Shown piece after piece: positions 16,148-25,326 of a stretch of DNA of 51,631 nucleotides. The notes under the pieces are model-generated. The model saw only the letters and a list, made by a program, of their open reading frames with translations, was not told where the DNA came from and did not search any database. The position numbers were made by a program, and so were the translations under genes. Numbering within the stretch: the stretch's first letter is position 1; every line of letters starts with the position of its first letter. Origin of the DNA: Methanoculleus chikugoensis (GTDB lineage: Archaea > Halobacteriota > Methanomicrobia > Methanomicrobiales > Methanoculleaceae); assembly GCF_900095385.1 (NCBI RefSeq), contig NZ_FMID01000062.1, positions 1-51,631 on the forward strand. The letters run 5' to 3'.

Positions 16148-17830
16148 TCAGGTTGGCCCCCCCAACCAACCCCTACCCCCCACCGCCAACTCCTCCGACC
16201 CCGTGATCGCCCGGACAATCCCGGCAACGACCGCCCGCTCCTCCGGCTGCAGCCTCGTATAATACAGCCTCGTATCCTTCGCCTCGACGATCGCCACGGC
16301 ATCCGCGACCGGCTTCAGGAACCCCGCATAGCCGGCACCCCCGGACGCGATGATCTCGCGAACGGCGCTCCCGACCGCGGAGACCTCCCCCTTCCTTACG
16401 AGCCGCTTCAGGAACCCTGCCGTCATCCCCCGTGCCGTTGCCGGGTCCAGGCGGCCCGCGTGCCCATACGCCGCCCGGATCAGGGAGAGGCCATTTGTCC
16501 GGTTCCCGGCCAGCAACTCCTCCCCCGCCAGATCGAGCGCGAGGTGCACGAACCGGCCCGGGTCGTCGGCCTCTCCTTCAGCCCCCTTTAATGCCGCCAG
16601 TGCATCCTCCCGCCTCCCGGCCGTGGTCCGGTCCGGCAGGGCTTCGCCTTCCATGACGCCCGGCGCCCCCCGGTATCGTGTATCGGCGGGAGCCGGCTGC
16701 CCATACCAGGCCTCCAGGAACCCGATGAGGGCAAATACCCGGGCACGGCCGGCCGGCTCCCGCATCGCCCGCCACAGCGCAAAAAGCCGATCCCGGGCCT
16801 CGTAGGTCGTCCTCTTCTTCATCGGGCGGGAGACGACGTAGCCGTCGGCCTCCAGCCTCCGGACCTGAGCGTTCACCGTCGCGAGGTTCAGCCGGGCGCG
16901 CTCTGCGACGTCTTTCGGGGTGAGCGGGGTCTCTGCGGCGAGGATCGTATCGAGGATGAGCCGCCGCTGCCCCGGAAGCCTCCGGAACACCTCCCGGTAG
17001 TAGGGCGTCTGCTCGTCCGCCAGCCTGAAGAAGGCCTCCGCCACCTTGCCGGCCCCGCACAGCGAGAGGATCTCGTACAGCCGGACCACCAACCCCGGGT
17101 TGCCGCCGACGAGGTGCCAGAGGGCCTTGATGCCGGGCTCGTAGTCCCCGAAGTTCTCGATGAAGACGGTGTTGCCGTCGACCTCCGCGACCCTCCGCAT
17201 GAGGTCCTTCGAGCCGGCGCAGTCGAGTTCCCGGAGGTGAAAGACCCGGAAGAAGTTGTAGAACGGTTCCTCATGGTCGAGGACTCCGGGGAAGAGCGAC
17301 GGCGCCGACGCAATGACCGAGAGATTATCTCCCCGCTGGAAGACCGACCGCAGCGCCCGGACCTCGCGCCTCTCCATCTGGGAAAAGGCCTCGTGGATGT
17401 TCTCGACGAATACCACGACCTGCCTCTCCCCGGCCGATGCGGCGATCCTCTCGACCGCGGCCTCGCGGACCAGCGGATCCTCGCCGAGCGCGGCCACATC
17501 GGAGGTCTCGACCCCCATCCCCGCGAGCACCCGGAGAAAGAAGTCGGACGCCCTGAAGATCGAGAACCCCTCTCCTGCAAGGTGTACCGGGATCATCCGG
17601 TCGGAGAGCTCGTCGCGTATCCTGTGGCAGAGCAGGCTCATCAGGTGGGACTTCCCGGCGCCCCGGTCCCCGACCAGGAGGAAGAACCGCGGCGTTCCGG
17701 AGCCGGACGCCCGGTCTATTTCGTCGAAGAGGTTCTCCAGGAGTTCCTGCCGGCCGACGAGAAGGTGCTCGAGCGTCTCCCCCTCAAGGGCCGCAGGGAA
17801 GTAGCGGTAACACCTACCAGGTGCCGGCAT
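16148..17830 (-). CDS. AAA+ ATPase with winged helix, second gene of ATPase pair
   Basis: The 560-residue product is an archaeal-type AAA+ ATPase. Walker A is GDRGAGKS (residues 54-61) and Walker B reads VVVFVENIHE (about 138-147), with Glu-Asn where Asp-Glu is usual, followed by a sensor-like SVIASAPS. A winged helix spans about 290-350 (LTPKDVAERARLNLATVNAQ) and the C-terminal 200 residues are helical repeats. It starts at ATG 17830, 17 bases inside the preceding ATPase gene, with GGAG about nine bases upstream. The architecture resembles Orc/Cdc6-like or STAND regulators. Partner and substrate are unknown; the high GC matches the backbone. Confidence 0.75.
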   Translation of the reverse strand: MPAPGRCYRYFPAALEGETLEHLLVGRQELLENLFDEIDRASGSGTPRFFLLVGDRGAGKSHLMSLLCHRIRDELSDRMIPVHLAGEGFSIFRASDFFLRVLAGMGVETSDVAALGEDPLVREAAVERIAASAGERQVVVFVENIHEAFSQMERREVRALRSVFQRGDNLSVIASAPSLFPGVLDHEEPFYNFFRVFHLRELDCAGSKDLMRRVAEVDGNTVFIENFGDYEPGIKALWHLVGGNPGLVVRLYEILSLCGAGKVAEAFFRLADEQTPYYREVFRRLPGQRRLILDTILAAETPLTPKDVAERARLNLATVNAQVRRLEADGYVVSRPMKKRTTYEARDRLFALWRAMREPAGRARVFALIGFLEAWYGQPAPADTRYRGAPGVMEGEALPDRTTAGRREDALAALKGAEGEADDPGRFVHLALDLAGEELLAGNRTNGLSLIRAAYGHAGRLDPATARGMTAGFLKRLVRKGEVSAVGSAVREIIASGGAGYAGFLKPVADAVAIVEAKDTRLYYTRLQPEERAVVAGIVRAITGSEELAVGGRGWLGGPT

Positions 17831-19001
17831 AATAGATCCTCCACCAGTCCCTGAGCATCTTCGAGTAGAACCGCAACTCGCCGGGAGTCTCCGAAGTGAC
17901 GTAGAAGTCGTGGTTCAGCTGTGCCAGCAGCGCTAAAAACGCATCCTCGCTCTCTGATGCGGTGCTCTGCAAAAAGATCTCGTAGGCAATACCCACGGGC
18001 AGGGACTCCGCGAGACTCACCCTGCTCAAGATGGCGCGGGCAGCCTTCGCCTCCTGCCCGGAGTAGGTCGTCTGGAGACGGCGCGAGTAGTGCTCAAAGT
18101 AGTGGCGACCCTCGCTGCCGAGGATCCTCCTGTTGTAGACCCTCTCGACCAGCGCCGGGGAGGGCACCCCTCCGGAGATATCCACCTCTTCCTTCAGGCC
18201 GGAGAGGACGATCATGAGGAAGTAGGGGATGTAGGGCTCGCCCACACAGTCGAGAACCGCTCGCCCGATCTCCGGAGAATAATCCCACCCTTCCTCCCCG
18301 AAGATGCGTTCGACGACGGAGAGCGCGACATCTCCGCTGAACCCGCCGATGGTGACCCTCCGGAAGTCGTTTATGACCGGGGTCCCCCCGATAGGGTAGA
18401 CGACGTGGTCGATGCTGACCGAGCCCCCGACGATGAACCTCGCCCCGGGCGAGACCTGCCGCAGCCGCCGGAACCACTGCAGGAACTTCCTCGCGTCCTC
18501 CTCCTCCATGTTCTGTATGGCAACCGGGAACTCGTCGAGGATGATGCAGACCGGCTCGGTGAGCCCTGCAAAGATCTCGTCCACCTTCTTTGCCTTCTCG
18601 TGCCAGTCGTCCGAGAACTCCGCTCTCAGCCGGCTCCGGAGCTTTGCCCTGAAGGCCGGGGTCTCGATCTCATCGATGTTCTCCTGCACCAGGGCAAACG
18701 CCTTCCCGAGCGCCGAGGAGATCCGGGCTCTGGGGGTCGCTCCCTCGCACTCGACGAGCGCCGTGATGAGATCGGTGATGAACTCCCCCGGAGAGTTAAC
18801 GTTCTCGACCTCAAGGAAGACGCACGACTGGTGCTTGCTCGCGAGGTCTCTCTCGATCTTTCGCATGATCGAGGTCTTGCCGAACCGCCGGGGGGCGACG
18901 AGCATGACGTGGTCGTTTGTGATGGTGCTCAGGATGAACGCGGTCTCGCGCTCGCGGTCGACGAAGTCGTCGCCTGTTGCGGGGCTTCCTACGGGCAGCA
19001 T
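17814..19001 (-). CDS. Archaeal AAA ATPase, first gene of ATPase pair
   Basis: The 395-residue product belongs to the archaeal ATPase superfamily typified by PF01637. It opens with FVDRERE, then Walker A APRRFGKTS (36-44), Walker B VCIILDEFP (about 151-159) and a sensor segment FIVGGSVS. The C-terminus is helical and ends in the family-typical LRDWWRIYYAGTW. ATG 19001 is chosen because AGGTG precedes it by about eight bases and upstream sequence is AT-rich promoter DNA. It is translationally coupled to the next ATPase. The proteins may work as a hetero-oligomer; no target is known. Confidence 0.8.
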   Translation of the reverse strand: MLPVGSPATGDDFVDRERETAFILSTITNDHVMLVAPRRFGKTSIMRKIERDLASKHQSCVFLEVENVNSPGEFITDLITALVECEGATPRARISSALGKAFALVQENIDEIETPAFRAKLRSRLRAEFSDDWHEKAKKVDEIFAGLTEPVCIILDEFPVAIQNMEEEDARKFLQWFRRLRQVSPGARFIVGGSVSIDHVVYPIGGTPVINDFRRVTIGGFSGDVALSVVERIFGEEGWDYSPEIGRAVLDCVGEPYIPYFLMIVLSGLKEEVDISGGVPSPALVERVYNRRILGSEGRHYFEHYSRRLQTTYSGQEAKAARAILSRVSLAESLPVGIAYEIFLQSTASESEDAFLALLAQLNHDFYVTSETPGELRFYSKMLRDWWRIYYAGTW

Positions 19002-19008
19002 GTATGAC

Positions 19009-19024
19009 ACCTGACAGATCAGGT
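19009..19024 (-). promoter_or_regulatory. Hairpin over the ribosome binding site of the ATPase operon
   Basis: The sequence ACCTGA-tctg-TCAGGT (minus strand) forms a six-base-pair hairpin whose 3' arm contains the AGGTG ribosome binding site of the ATPase gene. It could mask initiation. This is inferred from the sequence only. Confidence 0.4.
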
Positions 19025-19027
19025 ATA

Positions 19028-19057
19028 TAACAAATCTGTTATATAACAGATTCGTTA
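19028..19057. promoter_or_regulatory. 30-bp near-palindromic operator/promoter
   Basis: The core AATCTGTTATATAACAGATT (19033-19052) is a perfect 20-base palindrome, and flanking TAAC and GTTA extend it to 30 bases with one mismatched pair. It contains TTATATA elements and lies 27 bases upstream of ATG 19001, where an archaeal TATA box is expected. A dimeric repressor bound here would block the promoter, probably autoregulating the ATPase operon. The remaining bases up to 19258 show no gene. Confidence 0.65.
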
Positions 19058-19258
19058 TTCTCCGGGTAGGTCTGCCTGGGGAGGGCAGGGGGGCCGGCAC
19101 AATCTTTGTGCCGGTATGTACGCAGCGGCACCTGGACAGGAAGAACGACAACGGACCGCGACAGCAGGCGATCGTTGAGCAGGAGAAGTGCTGGAACAGT
19201 TGAGAGAAACGGTACGGCGAGATGCATCTCACAAAAAAACACTCTCAAAAGAACAACA

Positions 19259-19330
19259 TGGACCGAGCGGGAATTGAACCCGCGGCCTCTTCCATGCCAA
19301 GGAAGCGATCTACCCCTGATCTATCGGCCC
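19259..19330 (-). tRNA. tRNA-Ala(GGC)
   Basis: The 72-base minus-strand gene folds as a full cloverleaf: acceptor GGGCCGA/TCGGTCC with the G3:U70 pair that identifies alanine tRNA, D stem GATC/GATC, anticodon arm CTTCC-TTGGCAT-GGAAG with anticodon GGC, and T arm GCGGG-TTCAATT-CCCGC. The discriminator is A and CCA is not encoded. It marks the right-hand end of the defence-rich region, and tRNA genes are common integration targets, but I find no second copy of its 3' end in the window. Confidence 0.95.
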
Positions 19331-19388
19331 CTGTTACCCTACAATGTTGATCGCGATCACATAATAAGGATTGGGGCGGGCCGCTCCC

Positions 19389-20513
19389 CTATCCCTCCCC
19401 GGCAAGGGTTGAAAGCCGCGAGAGCACCCGCTCCCGCGCATCCTCCATCTTCGGGCGCACCAGGGCGACGCCGCCCCTGATGCAGGGGACGAGGAGCCCC
19501 ACCCCGCCCTCCGGCGCGGGAGCCCCGAGGGGCAGCGTGACCCGCCGGCCGGCCACCTCATAGACCTGCTTTGCGCTGCTCCGCTTCCCGCGCTTCGCGT
19601 AGGGCCGGCCCTTCATCTCCACGATGTCCATCGCGAAGTCGACCACCGGGGCGTTCGCGATCGCGCCCCCGACCCCGAACGCGTCGGCGATGTCGCGGTA
19701 GGCCGCGACCTCATCGCGCGACAACCCGCCCGAGAGGAAGATCTTCACGTCCGGGTAGCCGTGGACGTCGAGTTCCCAGCGCACCTCCTCGACGATCGCC
19801 CGCAGGTCGCCCCGGCGCGACCGCGGCGTGTCGAGCCGCACCGCCGTCGCCCCGCATGCCGCCGCCCGGACCGCCTCGTCCGCCTCGTCGGAGAAGGTGT
19901 CCGCGAGCATGATCCGCGGCACCTCCGGCCCCGCCCCGCGGTCGAACGCGCACCAGGCATCCTCCTCGCGCGGGTAGCACATCACGAACGCGTGCGGCAT
20001 CGTCCCCGCGAGCGGGATTCCCTCCGGCGCACAGGTGTTGCTCGCCCCGTCCACCCCGCCGATCCAGGCCGCCCGCTCGATCATCGCCGCGATCGCCGGA
20101 TGCTGCCGGCGCGAGCCGAAGGAGAAGACCGGTCGCCCGCCGGCGGCGAGCTTCATGTGGGCGGCCGCCGACGCCACCCCCGAGGCGTGGCAGAGGAACC
20201 CGAGGATGGCGGTCTCGTAGACCGCGAAGTCCCGGTAGCGCCCGGATATCCGGAGCACCGGCTCGTTAGGGTAGAATATCGAGCCCTCCGGCATCGCGTC
20301 CACGTCCACCGGGAGGCCTTCGAGCAGGTTGATGACGTCGTCAAGCCCGCAGAAGACCCCCCACGGGTCCGGGAGCGCCGCCGCCGTCACCTCCATCGCA
20401 ACCTCGGGGTTGATGCCGTCCCGCTCCATCACCTCCACGACCCGCCGGAAGTAGATGTCCGTGCACTCACCGTTCTTGATGGCGTCCTCGCCGACCACCA
20501 GAAACCTGCCCAT
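19389..20513 (-). CDS. pncB: Nicotinate phosphoribosyltransferase
   Basis: The 374-residue protein converts nicotinate and PRPP to nicotinate mononucleotide in the NAD salvage pathway. Recognition rests on TDIYFRRV near the N-terminus, the FSFGSRRQHPA motif (about 150-160) holding the phosphate-binding residues, VRLDTPRSRRGDL, and IFLSGGLSRDEV with a downstream GVGGAI, typical of the archaeal short form of the family. ATG 20513 fits the conserved start. The gene reads away from the phosphorylase/deaminase operon and shares a 145-base upstream region with it. Confidence 0.92.
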   Translation of the reverse strand: MGRFLVVGEDAIKNGECTDIYFRRVVEVMERDGINPEVAMEVTAAALPDPWGVFCGLDDVINLLEGLPVDVDAMPEGSIFYPNEPVLRISGRYRDFAVYETAILGFLCHASGVASAAAHMKLAAGGRPVFSFGSRRQHPAIAAMIERAAWIGGVDGASNTCAPEGIPLAGTMPHAFVMCYPREEDAWCAFDRGAGPEVPRIMLADTFSDEADEAVRAAACGATAVRLDTPRSRRGDLRAIVEEVRWELDVHGYPDVKIFLSGGLSRDEVAAYRDIADAFGVGGAIANAPVVDFAMDIVEMKGRPYAKRGKRSSAKQVYEVAGRRVTLPLGAPAPEGGVGLLVPCIRGGVALVRPKMEDARERVLSRLSTLAGEG

Positions 20514-20658
20514 GGATATTCCGGTTGTCGCGATGGCGTAAATCCTTATTGAACTGATCCGACGGCACCGGAACGGTGAGCCTTTTTTGCTGGGAGGTCT
20601 ACACTCTAAGGAGAATGTCGTACGGAGAAGCGTATGCCGCTATAGGGGAGAGGGTCTG

Positions 20659-21330
20659 GTGCTCGGGATCATAGGGGGCACGAGCCTCCTCTTCGCCGAC
20701 CTGCCGGCGCTCGAGAAGACGACCGTCGCCACCCCCTACGGGAAGGCGGAGGTGCACACCGGGGCCTTCGCGCTCCTCCTGCGCCACCAGCACAACCTCC
20801 CCCCGCACCGGATCAACTACCGGGCGTGCCTCGCCGCGCTCGCCGTCCTCGGGGTGGAGGAGATCGTCGCGTTCGGTTCCTCCGGCTCACTGAAACCGGA
20901 GATAGCGCCGGGCTCGATCGTCATCCCGACTGACTACTTAAGCGTCACCGATATCCCGTCCATCCACGAGTGCACCATCGGCCACGTCCGCCCGGAACTG
21001 GACGCGGACCTGGTCCGCACCCTCGCCGGACTGGTGCCGAACGCCCGGGTGGGCGGGGTATACGCCCAGACCCGCGGGCCGCGGATCGAGACGATCGCCG
21101 AGGTCAAAGCGCTCGCCCGCGTGGCGGATATCGTCGGGATGACGGTTGCAAGCGAAGCGACGCTCGCCCTCGAACTCGGGATGCGGTTTGCCGCCGTCTG
21201 TACCGTGGACAACTACGCGAACGGCCTCGGGGAAGAGACCCTGACCTACGAGCACATCCTCGCGACCTCCCGGGCGAACTGCCGGAGAACCGAGAAGATT
21301 CTTGAGAATATCGTGGAGAGATTTGCATGA
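20659..21330 (+). CDS. Purine nucleoside (methylthioinosine-type) phosphorylase
   Basis: This 223-residue member of the PNP/MTAP family cleaves 6-oxopurine nucleosides with phosphate. It has the N-terminal GIIGGTSL phosphate loop, LLRHQHNLPPHRINYRA (the His/Arg substrate segment), GSSGSLK, and MTVASEATLALELGM. GTG 20659 is chosen over an upstream in-frame start at 20587 because GGGGAGAGGG precedes it and the conserved strand begins at once. Its stop overlaps the deaminase start as ATGA. With that deaminase upstream in the reaction order, its substrate is probably 5'-methylthioinosine or 5'-deoxyinosine, consistent with the known archaeal route. Confidence 0.85.
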   Translation: MLGIIGGTSLLFADLPALEKTTVATPYGKAEVHTGAFALLLRHQHNLPPHRINYRACLAALAVLGVEEIVAFGSSGSLKPEIAPGSIVIPTDYLSVTDIPSIHECTIGHVRPELDADLVRTLAGLVPNARVGGVYAQTRGPRIETIAEVKALARVADIVGMTVASEATLALELGMRFAAVCTVDNYANGLGEETLTYEHILATSRANCRRTEKILENIVERFA

Positions 21331-22634
21331 ACGAGATATTCACCGCCAGAGGATCCGTCCTGATCGCCGGGGTCACCGTCGACGGATCGACCGTCGATAT
21401 CGCGGTCGACGAGAAAGGTACGATCGCCGCGATTGGAAAGGACGCGAAGAAGACCATCGACGCCGATATCGTCATCGACGGCTCCGACCGGATAGCCGTC
21501 CCCGGCTTCGTGAACACGCATACCCACGCCGCGATGAGCCTCCTGCGCGGCTACGCCGACGACATGGTCCTGCAGGACTGGCTCTCGCAGAAGATCTGGC
21601 CGCTTGAGGCGCACCTGACCGGCGACGACGTCTACGCCGGGACGAAACTCGCGTGCCTGGAGATGATCAAGAGCGGCACCGTCGCGTTCAACGACATGTA
21701 CTTCTTCATGGACCGGGCCGCAGCGGCGGTCGACGAGATGGGCATGCGGGCGACGCTCGCCTACGGGTTCATCGACCTCGGGATGGAGGAGAAGCGGGAG
21801 GCCGAGATCAAGGCGACCGAAACCCTTGTCGCCCACGTCAGATCGCTCGACAACCCGCGGATCAGGGCCGCCGTCGGCCCCCACTCCGTCTACACCGTCT
21901 CCCCCGAAGGCCTCACCTGGTGCGCCGAATACGCAAAAGAGCAGGGGATCGGCATCCACGTCCACCTCTCCGAGACCGAGAAGGAGGTCGTCGACTGCGT
22001 CGCCCGGTTCGGCAAACGCCCGGCGGTCCACCTCGACGACTGCGGCTGCCTCACCCCCCGGACGGTCGCCGCGCACTGCTGCTGGCTCGACGAGGCCGAG
22101 TGCCGGCTCCTTGCAGAGCGCGGCGTCACCGCCTCCCACAACCCGGCAAGCAACATGAAACTCGCCGTCAACCGGGCGATGCCCTACCACTGGCTGAGAC
22201 AGCACGGGGCGAACGTCTCCCTCGGGACGGACGGCTGCTCCTCGAACAACAACCTGGATCTCATGGAGGAGATGAAGTTCGCCGCGCTCCTCCAGAAGTT
22301 CGCCTGGAACTCGCCGACCGTCCTCCCCGCGGGCGAGGCGATCGCGATGGCGACCGCGGCGGGCGCCCGGGCGCTCGGCACCGGCCCCGGCACCCTGACC
22401 GTCGGCGCACCGGCCGACATCGTCCTCCTCGACGCCCGTGCGGCCTGCAACACCCCGCTCTTCCATCCCGACTCAAACGCCGTCTACGCCTGTAACGGCG
22501 GCGCGGTCATGACCGTCCTCTGCCAGGGAAGAGTCCTGATGCACGAGCGGGAGGTCCCGGGAGAAGAGGAGATCGTCCGCGAAGCCGGAGAGACCGCCCG
22601 ATCGCTCGTCGCGCGGGCGGAAGAGGCCCAATAA
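21327..22634 (+). CDS. dadD: 5'-deoxyadenosine / MTA / SAH deaminase
   Basis: The 435-residue amidohydrolase deaminates 5'-deoxyadenosine, 5'-methylthioadenosine and S-adenosylhomocysteine, by-products of SAM enzymes. Metal ligands are visible in FVNTHTHAAMS (His-x-His near residue 65), IGIHVHLSETEKE (His near 212), AAHCCWLD and LGTDGCSSNNN (Asp near 295); SHNPASNMKL is also typical. Translation is coupled to the phosphorylase by ATGA (21327-21330). Together the two genes form a salvage pathway from MTA or deoxyadenosine to hypoxanthine and a sugar phosphate. Confidence 0.92.
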   Translation: MNEIFTARGSVLIAGVTVDGSTVDIAVDEKGTIAAIGKDAKKTIDADIVIDGSDRIAVPGFVNTHTHAAMSLLRGYADDMVLQDWLSQKIWPLEAHLTGDDVYAGTKLACLEMIKSGTVAFNDMYFFMDRAAAAVDEMGMRATLAYGFIDLGMEEKREAEIKATETLVAHVRSLDNPRIRAAVGPHSVYTVSPEGLTWCAEYAKEQGIGIHVHLSETEKEVVDCVARFGKRPAVHLDDCGCLTPRTVAAHCCWLDEAECRLLAERGVTASHNPASNMKLAVNRAMPYHWLRQHGANVSLGTDGCSSNNNLDLMEEMKFAALLQKFAWNSPTVLPAGEAIAMATAAGARALGTGPGTLTVGAPADIVLLDARAACNTPLFHPDSNAVYACNGGAVMTVLCQGRVLMHEREVPGEEEIVREAGETARSLVARAEEAQ

Positions 22635-22637
22635 CCT

Positions 22638-22643
22638 TTTTTA
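22638..22643 (+). terminator. T-tract terminator after dadD
   Basis: Six T residues follow the dadD stop by three bases, the usual form of archaeal intrinsic termination. Confidence 0.5.
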
Positions 22644-23486
22644 TCGCGGCCTTCGCGACTCGCAGGGCACGCCGGTCTGGCAGAAACCGCAACTCGCGAC
22701 CGGGAGGCCGAGTTCGTCCTCGACGAAGGGCATCGTCGTCTCCCGGATGTACGCGAAGCACCGCTCCTTGTCGTGCCCCTCCGCCGAGATCGCGCCCGTA
22801 GGACAGCGGCGGATGCAGGCGTCGCACCCGGAGGGGTGGAGGCAGTATCCGTTCCTGTCGCTGTAGGGTCGCGGCGTCGGGGGAAGGTCTATCGCGGCCA
22901 CGACCGACCCGAACCGCACCGCCTTGCCCCGCTCCGTGATCAGGCCGTCGCTGAGGCCGAAGGTGCCGAGGGCTGAAGCGTAGGCGGCGTGCCGCTCCGA
23001 CCAGCGCGAGGCGATGCCGAACCGTTCCGAGGTCTCCCGCCCGAACGCCGGGAGCCGAACCGGGGCGACGGCCGGGTATCCGGCATCGACGAGCACCCGG
23101 ACGAGACGATCGCGGAGACGGTCGTTCACCGCCTCCCCGTAGTGGCGGGCAAGGCTCCAGCGCCGCGAGGGAAGAGCCGTGCACGCCCGGTGGTCTCGCC
23201 GTGTCGCAGCGGTCTGCGGCAGCGCCCAGACGACGACGGCGAGGTCGGACGCCGCGACGTCTATCCCCGGAAACCCGGCACGGAGCGCCTCGAGGGGCGT
23301 CCAGTGAAACGGTCCGATCGTCTCCTGAAACTCGGCGTAGAGCGGGTCGTCGCCGCGGGAGACGCCGATGAGCGGGCCGTCCCAGGCGGGCTCCGCGCAG
23401 TCCGGGCCGAGCCGATTTACGTCCGGGTCGGCGAGGATTGAGCGGATCTCCTCGAAGATTTCCCGGACGCCGAACGAGTCGTGCAT
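22641..23486 (-). CDS. QueG-like 4Fe-4S cluster protein
   Basis: The 281-residue product resembles the iron-sulfur part of epoxyqueuosine reductase and reductive dehalogenase-like proteins. It has a conserved GTFGLSDGLITERGKAVRFG, then a ferredoxin region CLHPSGCDACIRRCPTGAI and a last cysteine group CGFCQTGVPCESRRP. The N-terminal part, where QueG binds cobalamin, is less similar, so the queuosine activity is unsure; archaea use archaeosine, and another redox role is likely. It ends head-to-head with dadD and starts at ATG 23486. Confidence 0.75.
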   Translation of the reverse strand: MHDSFGVREIFEEIRSILADPDVNRLGPDCAEPAWDGPLIGVSRGDDPLYAEFQETIGPFHWTPLEALRAGFPGIDVAASDLAVVVWALPQTAATRRDHRACTALPSRRWSLARHYGEAVNDRLRDRLVRVLVDAGYPAVAPVRLPAFGRETSERFGIASRWSERHAAYASALGTFGLSDGLITERGKAVRFGSVVAAIDLPPTPRPYSDRNGYCLHPSGCDACIRRCPTGAISAEGHDKERCFAYIRETTMPFVEDELGLPVASCGFCQTGVPCESRRPR

Positions 23487-23509
23487 GATAAGGAGACGTC
23501 GTGCGGAAT

Positions 23510-23517
23510 AAAAAAAA
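23510..23517 (-). terminator. T-tract terminator after the acyl-CoA synthetase gene
   Basis: Eight T residues on the minus strand start about 13 bases past the synthetase stop and should end its transcript. Confidence 0.55.
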
Positions 23518-23530
23518 GGTGGGACGGGGG

Positions 23531-25231
23531 TTACGCCGTCTCGATCTTCGACTCGCTCTCGAGCCCGAGTTCCTCGATCGCCATCTCGCGCATCTGGAAC
23601 TTCATGATCTTGCCCGAGACCGTCATCGGGAATTCGTCGACGAACTTGACGTAGCGCGGGATCTTGAAGTGCGCGATCCTCCCGCGGCAGTACTCCTTCA
23701 CCCCGTCCTCCGTGAGGACCGCGCCGTTGTCGGTCTTGACCCAGGCCATCAGCTCCTCGCCGTACTTCCGGTCCGGGACACCGATCACGTAGGCGTCGGC
23801 AATCTTCGGGTGGGTGTGGAGGAACTCCTCGATCTCACGCGGGTAGATGTTCTCCCCGCCGCGGATCACCATATCCTTCAGGCGGCCGACGATCTTGACG
23901 TAATCCTCCTCGTCCATCGTCCCGAGGTCGCCGGTATGGTTCCAGCCGTTCTCGTCGATCGTCGCCCGGGTGGCGTTCGGGTTGTTGTAGTAGCACCGCA
24001 TCACGCAGTAGCCGCGGGCGCAGATCTCGCCGGTCTCCCCGCGGGGGACGATCCTCTTCGTGTGCGGGTCGATGATCTTGATCTCGGTGTGGGGGAAGGG
24101 TTTCCCCACCGTCGAGACCCGCCGCTCCAGGGGATCGGCGGTCGTCGTCATCGTGACGCCGGGAGAGGTCTCCGTCTGCCCGTAGACGATCACGATCTCG
24201 GACATGTTCATCTCCTTGTTGACCTCCCGCATCACCTCGGTCGGGCAGGGCGACCCGGCCATGATCCCGGTGCGGAGCGTCTCCAGCCGGTACTTCGGGA
24301 AGTCCGGGTGGGAGAGTTCCGCGATGAACATCGTCGGCACCCCATGGAGCGCCGTGCACTTCTCGTCCTGCACGGTCTTGAGGACCGATTCGGCGTTGAA
24401 GACCGGCGCGGGGAGAACCATCGCGGCGCCGTGGGTGACGGCGGCCATGTTCGAGAGCACCATGCCGAAGCAGTGGTAGAACGGCACCGGGATGCAGAGC
24501 CGGTCCTCGTGGGTGAACTTCATCCCCTCGCCGATGATGAACCCGTTGTTCAGGACGTTGTGGTGGGTCAGGACGACGCCCTTCGGGAACCCGGTCGTCC
24601 CGCTGGTGTACTGGATGTTGACCGCGTCGTCGAAGTCGAGCGACGCCTCCCGCTCCCGAAGCTCGTCGGGGCTGATGAGGTCGGCCTTCGCCATGAGGTC
24701 GTCCCAGGTGTACATCCCGTTGTAGGGGATGTCGCCGAGGAAGACGACGTTTTTCAGGAACGGGAACTTGTCGCTGTTGATCCGGCCGGGTTTCGCCTCG
24801 AACGCTTCCGGGCAGGACTCGTAGAACATCCCGACGTAGTCGGAGGTCTTGAACCGCCCCTGGATGAGGAGGGTCTGGACCTCCGACTGCTTCATGGCGT
24901 AATCGAACTCGTAGGTCCGGTAGGCCGGGTTGATGTTCACCATGATGGCGCCGATCTTCGCCGTGGCGAACTGGGTAAGCACCCACTCCGCGTAGTTCAG
25001 CGCCCATATCGCGACCCGGTCACCGCGCTCCACGTCGAGCGCCATCAGGGCACGCGCCAGGGTGTCGACGCGCTCAAGAAATTCCGCATACGTCCAGCGG
25101 ATGTTCTGGTGGACGGAGACGAGCGCATCGCTATCCGGATGCGCCGCTGCGATTCGGTTCAGCATTTCACCGATGGTGATGCCGAGCAGGGGTATCTGCG
25201 AGTTCCCACACGCGTAACTGCCCTCAACCAT
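23531..25231 (-). CDS. AMP-forming acyl-CoA synthetase
   Basis: The 566-residue enzyme activates a carboxylic acid with ATP and CoA through an acyl-adenylate. The ANL-superfamily motifs are complete: [18 protein letters not shown] (P-loop-like, near 195), YGQTETSPG (near 345), GWNHTGDLG (near 430), [16 protein letters not shown] and the catalytic lysine in [11 protein letters not shown]. Similarity is to the medium-chain or branched-chain subgroup; substrate cannot be read from sequence. In methanogens such enzymes may activate fatty or branched acids taken up from outside. It is monocistronic, with a T-tract terminator. Confidence 0.92.
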   Translation of the reverse strand: MVEGSYACGNSQIPLLGITIGEMLNRIAAAHPDSDALVSVHQNIRWTYAEFLERVDTLARALMALDVERGDRVAIWALNYAEWVLTQFATAKIGAIMVNINPAYRTYEFDYAMKQSEVQTLLIQGRFKTSDYVGMFYESCPEAFEAKPGRINSDKFPFLKNVVFLGDIPYNGMYTWDDLMAKADLISPDELREREASLDFDDAVNIQYTSGTTGFPKGVVLTHHNVLNNGFIIGEGMKFTHEDRLCIPVPFYHCFGMVLSNMAAVTHGAAMVLPAPVFNAESVLKTVQDEKCTALHGVPTMFIAELSHPDFPKYRLETLRTGIMAGSPCPTEVMREVNKEMNMSEIVIVYGQTETSPGVTMTTTADPLERRVSTVGKPFPHTEIKIIDPHTKRIVPRGETGEICARGYCVMRCYYNNPNATRATIDENGWNHTGDLGTMDEEDYVKIVGRLKDMVIRGGENIYPREIEEFLHTHPKIADAYVIGVPDRKYGEELMAWVKTDNGAVLTEDGVKEYCRGRIAHFKIPRYVKFVDEFPMTVSGKIMKFQMREMAIEELGLESESKIETA

Positions 25232-25326
25232 TCTATATAAATGGGTTCTGTGACGGTTATATGATTAATGGTTCTTACCGAGCGTAATCCTTATACTGCA
25301 TGGCCGTCAAAGGTATAGAGGACAGT

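Noticed and set aside
1-19330. Integrase or excisionase for the region
   Set aside because: I searched for tyrosine or serine recombinase motifs and found none, so it is not described as an integrative element.
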